Of a DNA stretch of 64,000 nt, positions 46,861 through 58,500 are shown in pieces (the stretch's first letter is position 1; the number at the start of each line of letters is the position of its first letter). A program made the translations under genes and the position numbers. The notes beneath the pieces were generated by a model. That model had not been told where the DNA came from and made no database searches. It saw only the letters and a list, made by a program, of their open reading frames with translations. The DNA comes from Mytilus trossulus (Eukaryota > Mollusca > Bivalvia > Mytilida > Mytilidae). The DNA lies in the NCBI RefSeq assembly GCF_036588685.1, contig NC_086378.1, positions 16,657,578 to 16,721,577 of the forward strand, given 5' to 3'.

Positions 46861-48260
46861 GAGGCAAAAAAAGAAAAAAGTATTCGAATAAACAAATTTG
46901 CATTTATTACGGCATGTTCTATTTTAGCCATGCTGTAATAGTGTGTCATCGGACACACTTCTGAAACTATATACTTCAATGATGACTGTGACAACTTTTT
47001 GTTAAAGTTTGCCTTGTAGGTTCAGATAATAACTTTTGTAAATGTTAACGCGTGATGGACATTTTTAACTGTCCTTTGTAAGACTGGACATAAACATACA
47101 TAAGTTGGACACACCATTATCACTTTGAACAAAATATCGTCTTCATGTCGGGCAAAATATTTAGTAAACATGGTAAACAATCAAAAATTACAATTTTAAA
47201 TTTATGTTGTATTTAAAAAAAACAAAACAGTTTTTATTAATAATAATAGTTTCAATATATTGCCATAGAAATTGACACAATTCTACTAATTGGGTATTAA
47301 AATAAAACGAAGTTTGGAAGTGTGAATGGTAACAACATGACATACATTTAGTCAAGACGCCTTGTTACATCATCAATTGGTACTAAACGAAATTGTACAT
47401 ATGTACTTATTTACGTGGGACATCGGGAGCCGGTTCCTATCCAAATACAGATAATATACGTGTAGCTCTAGCATACCCTGGCATTTTAAGGTTGCAGGCT
47501 TTCATGATACAAGCAAATACACATTTACAAGCAGACATCATGTTATATACACTCATATCAGTAATGTTTAATTAAACTAGTTTTTTAAATGTAAAGACTT
47601 GTATATGTTTATTTTTTACAACGATCAGAGTACCATGCATCTTCTTTTATCTATATAAATGTGTAATCAGTGAAATAAATGATAAATGATCACAATAAAC
47701 AAGTTTGAATATTGAATGATTTCAATTACTTAATTTTAAAATTGTTGTCTCCCCTTTTTACTGTCAGTTTCACAGTAAATGCTGTTCATGCATTTATGAC
47801 AATACGGTTGTCTATAAATGCTATATGTTAAATCCACTGCGTTTGAACTTTCAAATTGGTAGAAAGTTGTCTGAACTGCTAAATTATCACGTCTTCTTGT
47901 TTTAGAAAAGGATATTGTGGTACTTCAGATCACATTTCTCATGTTTAAACTGCCGCATTGTTGCGACTGTCCTTATAAGTTAGGAACCCCAAGCCTTTAT
48001 AAAACTTGTCTGTGTTCTGTTAGTTTCGTTCATTTGTTCATTTGCATATTTCGAGGTTTGTTTGATGCATCGCTCAACTAGAATACACCATTGGTGTCAA
48101 AGGGCCATCCGAAACCGGTCACAAGGCGTTTAATTTTCTCTGCGTTAAAGACCCCTAAGTGGTTTTTCTATGTTTTTTATCTTTGGCCAGGTCGTTGTGT
48201 CTTTACCACATTTCCCGTTTCCTTTCTCTATTCTAATGATTTCACTAGTTTAACTTATAT
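46861..48260. other. Intron sequence with one degenerate retroelement tail
   Basis: At about 47940-48240 the words GCCGCATTGTTGCGACTGTC, AACTTGTCTGTGTTCTGTTA and GGCCATCCGAAACCGG follow, loosely, the order of the tail at 5690-5960. The rest is not identified. Confidence 0.4.
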
Positions 48261-49140
48261 TAAATACTAGAACACACCCGTGAAATAGCCGCCAATTACA
48301 AGTGTGGTTGATATGTTTATTATTATCGTTTTTCTCCAAAAATAACCCAAAAAAGAATATGTATTAGCGAGGATGACAAATATAAACGTCTCACTTAGTG
48401 ACAACTCCACAACAGATTCATCCATCAGATCACCGGTAGTGATGGCGATACATGGCTGTGCACATTCTTTATATACAACTCGTCTTAAAAATGTTAGATC
48501 TGCAAATTTGGTATCGCAAATTTTTTGTTCTTCCCTCGCCGTTATTCGAACCCATGCTACTGAAGTATCGTGACACCAAATCGCATGCACTGTAACCGGT
48601 GCGCTAGACAACACGACCACCTGGGCTTCATAATGAATATGTCTAAGAATAGCAACAATCAACATTCAATCTTTTTGAGCTTGGATCAGGTTGTTAAAAT
48701 TAACTGAAACAGTTACTGAATTAAAATATAAATATATACACATTGTTGAGTAAGATTGCTGACAAATGAAAAAGACAGTGTGTATAAGAACAAGGATATA
48801 ACATCTACACACGCTTAAACAATACTTGTCGGTCCCTAACATCACTGAAGAGACATTTATTGTCGAAATCCGGATCTGGTGTACTAAAAATATTGACACC
48901 GTATGATTGTGGCATAAAATCGTGGCCACAGGTAAAATTGTTTCTGTTTAGTGTTAAATTTATATTAAGGTCCATTTTGTTACATCTTGTGATCAATTTT
49001 ATTTGGCAATCGGCAATGACAGTCAACAGGGTTAAAGAACATCAGTTGTTCGACCTGTTAGTCAAATGCGTTTTGTTTAAATATACTTTTTCACTTTTTT
49101 AGTCATTTGGAATATGTTGTTTGTGCTGTTTTTAGACCCT
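48261..49140. repeat. Mosaic repeats: family B (minus) and family A (plus)
   Basis: Family B body with a tRNA-like head (48528-48626, minus strand; B box intact but the head diverged) is followed by a family A copy at 48847-49140 in plus orientation, which ends at a (TA)n tract. Confidence 0.75.
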
Positions 49141-49810
49141 TCTATATATATATATATACGAGTCTAAATTGAAAACTACGTTCAAACCTATGATTGCGTT
49201 GGATAAAAACCGCAATTTTTATACGTGTGCATGTAAAACAAATTTCGTTGTAGAAGGGTCTAAAACAGCACAAACAACATTTTCCAAAAGACCAAAAAAG
49301 TGAAAAGTATATTTTAACAAAAAGCATTTGACTAACAGGTCAAACAACTGATGTTCTTTAACCCTGCTGACTGCCATTGGCGATTGCCAAATAAAATTGA
49401 TCACAAGATATTACAAAATGGATCTATATATATATATAGGATGGGTTCGAATCCCGGCGAGGGAAGAACCAAAAATTTGCAAAAGCAAATTTACAGATCT
49501 AACATTGTTGGGTTGATGTGTAGACGAGTTGTATATATATTATGTTCACAGCCATGTATCACCATCATTGATGGCGATCCAATAGATACTTCTGTTGTAA
49601 GGTTGTCACTGACTCAGACGTACTTATGAATATAATTATTTTCTGTGACTGTATCTTACATTAATTTGTAGGATCCTTTACTATAGATAATTTAGCTGAT
49701 CTGTAACAATAACATCTTCATGCCTTATATATCATGTACTGTAGTACGCCGCTAGATTAACACTGACGTGGAAAGGTAACACATGGCCAGCGAAAGCTCT
49801 TTTTTTGAGA

Positions 49811-49911
49811 GCCCAGGTGGTTGTATGGTCTAGTGGGACGGCTGCAGTGCAGGCGATTTGGTGTCACGATATCACAGTAGCATGGGTTCGAATCCCGGCG
49901 AGTGAAGAACC
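49811..49911 (+). repeat. tRNA-like module, copy 4
   Basis: 101-bp module with GGTTCGAATCCCGGCGA. Its A-box region reads TGGTCTAGTGGGAC, one change from copy 1. Confidence 0.75.
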
Positions 49912-50787
49912 AAAAATTTGCAAAAAAAAATTTACAGATCTAACATTGTTGGGTTGATATTTAGACGAGTTGTATATACATTATGTACACATCCATGTAT
50001 CACCATCATTGATGGCGATCAGATGGATACATCTGTTGTAGGGTTATCACTGACTCAGACGTACATATATATATATAAACGAGTCTAAATTGAAAACTAC
50101 GTTCAAACCTATGATTGCGTTGGATAAAAACCGCAATTTTTATACGTGTGCATGTCAAACCAATTCCGTTGTAGAAGGGTCTAAAAACAGCACAAACAAC
50201 ATTTTCCAAAAGACTATAAAGTGAAAAGTATATTTAAACAAAATGCATTTGACTAACAGGTCGAACAACTGATGTTCTTTAACCCTGCTGACTGCCATTG
50301 ACGATTGCCAAATAAAATTTATCACAAGATGTAACAAAATGGATCTGAATATAAATTTAATACGTCACAGAAAAAAAGATTGTTAACTTGTGGCTACGAT
50401 GTTGCGCCACAAACATTCGGTGTCAATATTTCTTTAGTACACCAGATCTAGATTTCGACAAATTATGTCTCTTCAGTGATGTTAGGGATCGAAACGGTAT
50501 TTGGAAGGCCATATAATTTACTCTCAATTTAAGATTGACTCTTGACTTTTAAGAGACAATTATAATATAGGATGAACGGATCATATAAACCGGAGGGAAA
50601 ATATGATACATGCCCAAACAAAAAATATAAACGAGTCTAAATTGAAAACTACGTTCAAACCTATGATTGCGTTGGATAAAAAAACTGCAATTTTTATACG
50701 TGTGCATGTCAAACAAATATATATATACAACTCGTCTAAACATCAACCCAACAATGTTAGATCTGTAAATTTGCTTTCGCAAATTTT

Positions 50788-50888
50788 GGTTCTTCCCTCG
50801 CCGGGATTCGAACCCATGCTACTGTGATATCGTGACACCAAATCGCCTGCACTGCAGCCGTCCAGCTAGACAACACGACCACCTGGGC
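50788..50888 (-). repeat. tRNA-like module, copy 5, minus strand
   Basis: The same 101-bp module in inverted orientation; the plus strand reads TCGCCGGGATTCGAACCCAT at the B box. Confidence 0.75.
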
Positions 50889-51611
50889 TCTAAAAAAAAG
50901 AGCTTTCGGTGGCCATATGTTACCTTTCCACGTCAGTTTTAATCTAGCGGCGTACTACAGTACATGATATATAAGGCATGAAGATGTTATTGTTTCAGAT
51001 CAGCTAAATTATCTGTAGTAAAGGATCCTACAAATTAATGTAAGATACAGTCACAGAAAATAATTATATTCATAAGTACGTCTGAGTCAGTGACAACCCT
51101 ACAACAGATGTATCCATCGGATAATGTATATACAACTCGTCTAAACATCAACCCAACAATGTTAGATCTGTAAATTTGCTTTCGCCAATTTTTGGTTCTT
51201 CCCTCGCCTATATATATATAAAGTCACGATATCACAGTAGCATGGGTTCGAATCCCGGCGAGGGAAGAACCAAAAATTGGCGAAAGCAAATTTACAGATC
51301 TAACATTGTTGGGTTGATGTTTAGACGAGTTGTATATACATTATGTACACAGCCATGTATCACCATCATTGATGGCGATCCAATGGATACATCTGTTGTA
51401 GGGTTGTCACTGACTCAGACGTACTTATGAATATAATTATTTTCTGTGACTGTATCTTACATTAATTTGTAGGATCCTTTACTATAGATATTTTAGCTGA
51501 TCTGTAACAATAACATCTTCATGCCTTATATATCATGTACTGTAGTACGCCGCTAGATTAAAACTGACGTGGAAAGGTAACACATGGTCAGCAAAAGCTC
51601 TTTTTTTAAGA

Positions 51612-51712
51612 GCCCAGTTGGTGGTGTGGTCTAGCGGGACGGCTGTAGTGCAGGCGATTTGGAATCACGATATCACAGTAGCATGGGTTCGAATCCCGGC
51701 GAGGGAAGAACC
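51612..51712 (+). repeat. tRNA-like module, copy 6
   Basis: 101-bp module with B box GGTTCGAATCCCGGCGA. The usual body is cut short after ACAGATCTAA and replaced by inverted fragments of itself. Confidence 0.75.
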
Positions 51713-51839
51713 AAAAATTTGCGAAAGCAAATTTACAGATCTAAACATCAACCCAACAATGTTAGATCTGTAAATTTCAATGTTAGATCTGTAAATTTGT
51801 TTTCGCAAATTTTTATATATATATATGATAAGTAACTAT

Positions 51840-52539
51840 TTTAAGATGACGTGTATTAAGATTGAAACTAAAAGCTCCGAACCGTGATCGCAAACAACAC
51901 AGCATAACGGTATCACACCTCAAATGAAAAGTCCCTATCTGTACATCCAACTTTTGCGATTTTCACAGCTTTCTAAATATTTTACCTAAGTTTAAATTCT
52001 TAGAAACCAGGTGTATCCTGAGTTGTACATGTGCATGTATCAGGTTTCTACAATTTTCAACATACATTTAAAATTATATAAGAAAGAAGAGGTGTCCCGA
52101 ATAGAGGTATCACTACAATAACCCCTTGTTTTCTGAAAATCTTAAATTAGTATATTATGGAGTGTAAGAATCCTCAATGTTGAATGAAAAATTACAGACA
52201 AATTATTTTTGGCTCAAAATGGTGTGAACAATTTCTCTTTTACCAAAAATTGTATTTGTGCCAATTTGTTGGTTAGTTTAAAAATGACATCTAATGCACT
52301 ATTTTTTGTCAGAGTAGGCCTACTTTCACATAATTCTTAAATTGGAGGGATTAATGGGTGGTTTGACACTTGAACACACGAATAACAACTGTTCGTCACA
52401 GTATCATTTGATCAATGTTTGCGTGGATAACTTTCTGGATTAATTAATCAAGATTGATTGAAGGAACAAAATGCATGTAGTCTATAAGCCACAGTGATAC
52501 GATAGACCAGGCTTAATATATAAAAGTAGTCATACTCAC
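51840..52539. other. Intron sequence, nothing identified
   Basis: No exon or repeat recognised. Confidence 0.4.
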
Positions 52540-52863
52540 ACCAGATGACAATGGTTTTGTTTTCGGATCTAACCATTGGATCTTTACCATTCACAGCTGT
52601 ACAGTATATCACTTTCCCGTCGTCTGATTTGGTTACAGTGTACGTCAGTTCACTAGAGGATCTACATTTACCATTATTACAATTAGTATCGGGCTGAGGA
52701 GTAGCTAAACTAGTAATGTTGTCTATAGATTTATACCATTGTATCTTTGATGACGGTCTACCGGCATTTGTTGTACAAGTGAAGGTTTTACTCCTGTTCA
52801 CTATAATACCTGGTGAATTATCATCGATTGGCGTTGTTGCAATGTATACTTGTGTAATTGGAA
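52540..52863 (-). CDS. Second Ig domain exon (C2-like, cysteine-rich)
   Basis: 324-nt exon (108 codons), phase 1 in and out, with acceptor ATGTTTCAG and donor GTGAGTAT. It begins VPITQVYIATTP-like and contains the B-strand KTFTCTTNAGRPSSKIQWYK with Cys and Trp, an extra cysteine pair (TNCNNGKCRSSS), the SELTYTVTKSDDGK E-strand and VIYCTAVNGKD with the F-strand Cys. The domain resembles the second, C2-type Ig domain of receptors whose first domain is V-like. It is followed by the cysteine-pair cluster starting at 42003. Confidence 0.88.
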
Positions 52864-53224
52864 CTGAAACATAGTATTAATATTCATTGCAAAACAGGCA
52901 CCAATGTCATGCAACATCGTTTGCAACCTTTAATAACGTCAGACATTTTAATGGCATCAGTAAAAAGTGTTCAGCAAATAAGACAACTTTAGTCTAAATT
53001 CCACAAATAAAGATAGTTAGTAAGATAAATTCGTTACATAGTGTGCTAGTGACCTAATGTGATATATATTAGGTCACTAACACACTATGTAACTTATAGT
53101 ATATGTTATATGATTTATCCCTAGTTCAATAGAATAAAAGCGTTCAATATAGTCACCAAATTTTGAATTATTGAGTGATCGCCTATATAGCGGAAAGTAA
53201 TGTTAAAGTAAATTGCTAACTTTT
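52864..53224. other. Intron sequence containing a hairpin
   Basis: Apart from the hairpin at 53033-53093, no feature is seen. Confidence 0.45.
53033..53093. repeat. 26-bp stem hairpin
   Basis: 53033-53058 pairs with 53068-53093 with one mismatch across 26 bp and a 9-nt loop. The compact stem could fold as a precursor-like hairpin RNA or be a tiny fold-back element. Confidence 0.8.
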
Positions 53225-54005
53225 TATTTTTTCATCTCAAGAAGTTCCTGTATGAAGTCAGCCTCAAAATAATAAAGAAACAAGTGGGCAAGAAGAGGGG
53301 CACAATTGGTTCCCACTGGAAAAACACGTCCACCAAACGTAACAAATATTTTGGCAATAAAAAATAAAATATATTGATGAGGTCAGTTTTAGAGATTTGT
53401 ATGTTTGAATCAGAATGACCCTTTATAAAGGATGGTTTATCCCTTCCTAAGACAAGATACTTTTATCTGCATTGGCCATTTGTTTTATGAAACAAAGCAA
53501 TTCCAACTCTTTCAACTTTTCTTTGAGTTTTGAATGGGGAATACATTTTTTTGTACTTGTATAAAGTGTAGAAAAGTCAAATTTTGAAATACTATTGCAC
53601 TATTAAAAGAGTCTTAGTTTATGTACTTAAGATCTCTGAAATGTGTTAAAATCCACTTCCAGAATAGTCAGTTTCACAATAACTTTGAAGTCCTGCTTTG
53701 ATTGCTGATAAAATATATGTTAATAATTTAGAAAGAGGTCTCTTGGAGCACTCGGCAGACCCAGCAATGTACAGTTATATGTATGGACACTTATGCAATT
53801 TATGTATCCAATTCAGTGATGGAAGATCCAGTCCCTCATCTTTGGTTGAAATTCCGAAGGAACATAAAACAGACCTGTAATTATCCAGAATGTCCTCTTT
53901 GGTAAATGTCGTGAGGGAACACTTTGAGTTTGCAAGTGAATACAAAGAGGTTTCATGGAGTACTTGGAAGAACCAGCAATATGCCGTTGTTTGTAAAGAC
54001 ACTTA
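53225..54005 (-). pseudogene. Reverse-transcriptase relic, N-terminal half
   Basis: On the minus strand, KEDILDNYRSVLCSFGIST followed by DEGLDLPSLNWIHKLHKCPY lies at about 53900-53780. Fragments in other frames follow, ending in GGRVFPVGTNCAPLLAHLF and YYFEADFIQELL (about 53325-53235). The last motif is the equivalent of the GIPM-TNCAP start of the fragment at 4529, so this is the same RT type but keeps the opposite half. There are several stops and frame changes; it is dead. Confidence 0.75.
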
Positions 54006-54724
54006 TGTAATTAAGATGTCCGACTTTACAAATTGAAAAACGTAACATGCTAAACATCCTCCTTTTCAATTTTCAAAATAACATGATATGCTCACAATAC
54101 AAAAATACGGTACTGTATTATTTGTAATCACAACATAATTTAATATCTATATATACTTTAATACGATAAAAATTAAAAAAAAATGTATATAGGAAATATA
54201 TTGATATTAATAAAAAAAGAAAACTTTGAACATCTAAAATGATCAGCAAAGCAAATTTTACAAAAATCAACTGAAAGAAAATTTATGTATTACCTTTTTA
54301 AAGAAAACAAGGCTTACGCTATAAGTATACAGATATTTACAAATATACTATAATACCGACTCTTGTTAAAATTAACAAAGAGCATAGCATACACGGATTA
54401 TTTCTTAAGTTTAGTCACTTTAACAGTATGTTCCTTATTGTAGACTCTGTAAGTGCATTATTATAGACCAATATATTAAAAACTAAACTAAACTTTGCTA
54501 TTCATATTTTGATAATTTTTCCTACAATATCAGACGTGATTTTGTACATCTTAAAACGAGGTACCAACCTGGTTTACCTTTTTTCTAAATATCAACTAAT
54601 TTCCAAATTATAGCTGTTAAGATTTGAGCCGGTAATTGCGCTGAAGCAGACCGACATCATTTATGACGTAGCCAGTACACATTCAAATCATAATAATGTT
54701 CCTTGACCATAACGAAGATGAAAG
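54006..54724. other. Intron sequence flanking the LTR element
   Basis: AT-rich without recognised feature. Confidence 0.4.
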
Positions 54725-54729
54725 CACAT

Positions 54730-54919
54730 TATCTTGAGGGTTATTCTCTTTTGTTGTGGAGGAATAATAACGTCTTGCTAGTTTAGATGCTTTATGATCG
54801 TCAGATGATAGATATACGTAACAAAAACGTTACGTTACATTAACAATAGTATGCGCGAAAGTACGGGAAACAATTACATAAGAAAATGATAAAAAGTCTC
54901 TTGTTCTATATTCACGACA
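54730..54919 (-). repeat. 3' LTR of the BEL/Pao element
   Basis: 190-bp LTR beginning TGTCGTGAATATAGAAC on the minus strand and ending CCTCAAGATA. It lacks the internal 338-bp block of the 5' LTR. Confidence 0.9.
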
Positions 54920-55068
54920 TTCTGGGGGCCTCAAAATGCATAAGAAATTAAATTATTTGAAAAGATAAATAATCAAAACTTTAAAGTTCTATAAATGAAT
55001 CACATTGAAAGTTTTTTGTAACGGTTCACTTTACGTTAATTGTCCTTCACAAAAGTCCTTTAACAGTA

Positions 55069-55500
55069 CTATAGTTCTAATGGATATAACTTCACAATTG
55101 GTCGTGTGGTAACTAGTCCTCTAGAAGTCCGTACTTTTGCTGCTCGAATAAGTCCATCTCCTCCTTTAATGACGTCTTCTATTGTTCCTAATCTCCATAA
55201 AAGTCGTGGCGATTCACTCCCTAGTTGAACTACATCACCGATGTTAACTTGTCCAGTATGTTTTCCAGAGACTCGATGATATTCACGTAATCCGGTAAGA
55301 TATTCATTAGACCAGCGTTTTGCGAAATGGTCTAATAAGAGTCCTTTTCTCTCAAATAGTTTGTTTGCTGTGATCGTATCAAGTTCTTGAATATTCGCGT
55401 TGTGTTTGTCGTTGTGCATCTCTGTGGTCGTAATAATCCTCCCGTGTAAAAGATGAGATGGCGTCAAGGGTTCGGGATCTCTTATATCTGAAGATATATA
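55069..55500 (-). CDS. C-terminal domain of the BEL/Pao polyprotein, frame-separated
   Basis: The frame contains LTPSHLLHGR, then NIGDVVQLGSESPRLLWRLG and an RTSRG-x-x-TRPIVKLYPLE end, the conserved domain that follows the integrase core in BEL/Pao proteins (usually catalogued as DUF5641). It would normally be continuous with the pol frame at 55482-59654. The frames separate at a short TA dinucleotide run (about 55495-55505), where two extra bases place the upstream frame in a premature stop. The stop codon after KLYPLEL is at 55069. Confidence 0.85.
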   Translation of the reverse strand, partial: YISSDIRDPEPLTPSHLLHGRIITTTEMHNDKHNANIQELDTITANKLFERKGLLLDHFAKRWSNEYLTGLREYHRVSGKHTGQVNIGDVVQLGSESPRLLWRLGTIEDVIKGGDGLIRAAKVRTSRGLVTTRPIVKLYPLEL

Positions 55501-58500
55501 TATGTAAGTGGGCGATTGTTTATAATAGTTTCAATCTCAGTGAGTATTGTTGTCAAAGATTGTTCGTTGACGAGTGCTTTACCAAATACTTTCTTTAAAG
55601 TCATTTTCGTTAAGCCAATTAGACGTTCCCACCATCCGCCATACCACGGCGCTCCTTTTGGAATGAATTTCCAGTTGATATGTAAATTCAGCTGAATTTG
55701 AAGTGCGTTTGATGCGGCTACAAATGTAGGCGCGTTATCAGAATAAATAGTTTGTGGTGTTCCTTTCCGACTGATAAAACGTCTAAATGCTAGGATAAAA
55801 GTGTTCAATGACAAATCAGGTACAAGTTCCAAATGTATAGCTCGTATACATGCACATGTGAATAAACATATATATACCTTCCGCGGTTGTGTTGATGTAT
55901 CCTTGATGTGAAGAGGTCCGGCAAAATCTATCCCAGTTGTGCAAAATGGTATGGTGTCTTTTACTCGATCCTTTGGTAGTGGTGGTGGTTCCGGGCTGTT
56001 ATACGGTTTACCAATTATTTTTTGGCACTGTATGCATTTACGTAAAACACTGTTCACACATTGTCGAATTGCTGGTATCCAGTAAGATTGTCTTATATGT
56101 GTTATTGTTTGACCGACTCCTGTATGTAGATTTCTTAGATGTGCGTCCATAATTACAAAATCTGTAAGTTTGTGGTTCTTTGATAGTAAAATAGGAAACT
56201 TCGCGTTTTCTTCTATAGATGAATTTTGTATTCTGCCTTTACATCGTATGATTCCATTTTCATCCAAATATAAACGTAACTGTTGTACAAGCGGTAGTGA
56301 TTTAACTTTCGGATTTAACGAAATATGCTCTAGCTCTTTCACGAACCTGTCTTGCTGTGTATCTTTGATCCATAAATTCATAGCTAATGAAATTTCCTCT
56401 TTTGTTAGAATTGTCTTGAGCGTCCTGTCACCTTGTGAACTCCTTAGTCGATATGGACGTTTTTCCTGAGAGTTCTTAACGAATTTTAAGACATATGCAG
56501 TTACAGTTAAAAGTTTATGTAAATTAGAATACCTTGACATATCTATGATCTGTGATATTCGCTGCGGATCACTTGGCATTTTATCGTCACTTCTGTGTGT
56601 CTTTGGTCCGTTGATATTAGATAGCTGAGTACTTATTTCCACATGTCCTGTCCACGTAGGCCATTTACTCTCGTCCGTTAACCACTGGGGTCCATTCATC
56701 CATAATGTCGAATCTTCAAATTGCGATGCAGTCAATCCACGTGTTTGTAGGTCAGCTGGGTTCATTTCTGTGGGTACATATTTCCATTCATGAGTTTCAG
56801 TTAATTCTTTAATTTCACTAACACGATTTTTTACAAACTTGTTTAACGATTTCGATGAGGTGAGCCAATGTAGAACTATTTGGCTATCGCTCCAAAATAC
56901 TGCCCTTTTAATTCCCAAGTTTTTTATTACATCTTTAGAAAGTCGTGCTCCGATCACTGCAGCCATTAATTCTAATTTTGGAAGAGTTATTAATTTTAAC
57001 GGTGCAACACGGTTCTTTGCGATAACAAGTGTCGACTCTGTGCCTTTACTCAAGTAAACGGAAGCTCCATATGCTTTTTGACTTGCATCAACAAAAATGT
57101 GTAGAGTAGACTCGCTAGTTTCTTCGTCCTCGTTTGCAAAATAGTATCTCTGTATTTTCAGTTTCGTAGTTATCTGTAAGATGTCATTCTTCACATCGGT
57201 CCATTCGTTTTCAATTTCTTTTGGTAGTTTCTCGTCCCATGCATATCCTTTTTTCCAAAGCTCTTGAATAAGTGTTTTTGCTCTAATTGTTATCGGTCCG
57301 AGTAGTCCTAACGGGTCATATATAGCGGAAGACTGTCTCAAAAGTTCACGTTTTGTCAACTGTGTGTCCATCTTCAATTGTTTTGTTTCGGCAAAGCTGA
57401 GTGTATCTGATTCTGCATCCCAGCGCATTCCCAATATTTTTGTCTCCTTGTCTGAATCCAATACTCTTTCCGATAGGGCCAAATCTCGGAGTTTGTCGCT
57501 GTTGGACATCCATGATCGTAAATTGAAGCCTCCCTGTTTTAGCAGTTCTCTGGATTCATTGAAGTATTTAATTGCGGCTTCTTCTGAGTTCATGCTAGAT
57601 AGTACATTGTCAACATATAGATCTTCTTGTAGAATTGTTGCTACTTTGCTCTGATTCATGGATAAATGTTTCAGTAATGTTGCGTTTAAAATAAACGGCG
57701 AACACGTTGCTCCAAAAAGAACAACTTTGAATCTGTACATAATTAACTCACTTGTTGGGTCAGTTGAATCGGACAACCAAAAGAAACGTGTGGCGTCTCG
57801 GTCATCATTATCAAGTCTTACTTGTAAAAATGCTTTTTCTATGTCTGTTGTGATGCCATATTTTCCTAATCTAAATCTTGTAAGAATGCTTGCCAATTTA
57901 TTTAAAATAGGTGGTGCTGAAGAAAGGCAGTCATTAAGGCTGGGTAAATCTGGATTTCCATGGCAACTGCAGTCATATACAATCCTAATAGGGGTCGTGT
58001 TTGAATCTGTCTTAACGGGATAATGTGGTATGTAGTGGATTCTTCTATGCTCGCGATGTATTTCTGTGATGGGTACCTTTTCTATGAAGTCTTTCATCTC
58101 CTGTTCTTTGATAATCTTGTCGTATAGATTTAACATATCCGGATCTTTAGCCAACCTTTCTATAACATTTTGGGTCCTCCTTCTTGCTATATATTCATTA
58201 GTGGGTAACTCGGGATGATCTGGTTTCCATGGTAGTTTGGCGACATATTTATTTTCCTTAAAAGTAATGCTAGAGTTTTGGTACTCAAGCATTAGGTTTT
58301 GAACGTTTTTTGTGTTTTCATCAGAATCCGCCTCTAATCCGCTCGACTCAATTTCCCAAAATTTCTGTAAATCGCACTCCTCGGGTTTGTGCGTCACTAA
58401 GACATTCATCATCGTAGAGTTCCATTCTTGAGTGTTGATATCTGTGTTCAGTGGTCCTGATAGCAAATAACCGATTTTTGATTTAACAGCTGTTGGTCCG

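Larger units (their letters stand above)
49141..51830. repeat. Mosaic of family A and B copies in both orientations joined at (TA)n tracts
   Basis: Order: (TA)n 49141-49158; family A minus 49158-49430; (TA)n; family B plus from a truncated head at 49440; complete tRNA-like head at 49811-49911; (TA)n near 50065; family A minus 50076-50495; family A minus fragment 50628-50717; (TA)n; family B minus with head 50788-50888; (TA)n near 51210; family B plus with truncated head at 51224; complete head 51612-51712; inverted fragments 51741-51810; (TA)n. Most joints coincide with a TA tract. Confidence 0.8.
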
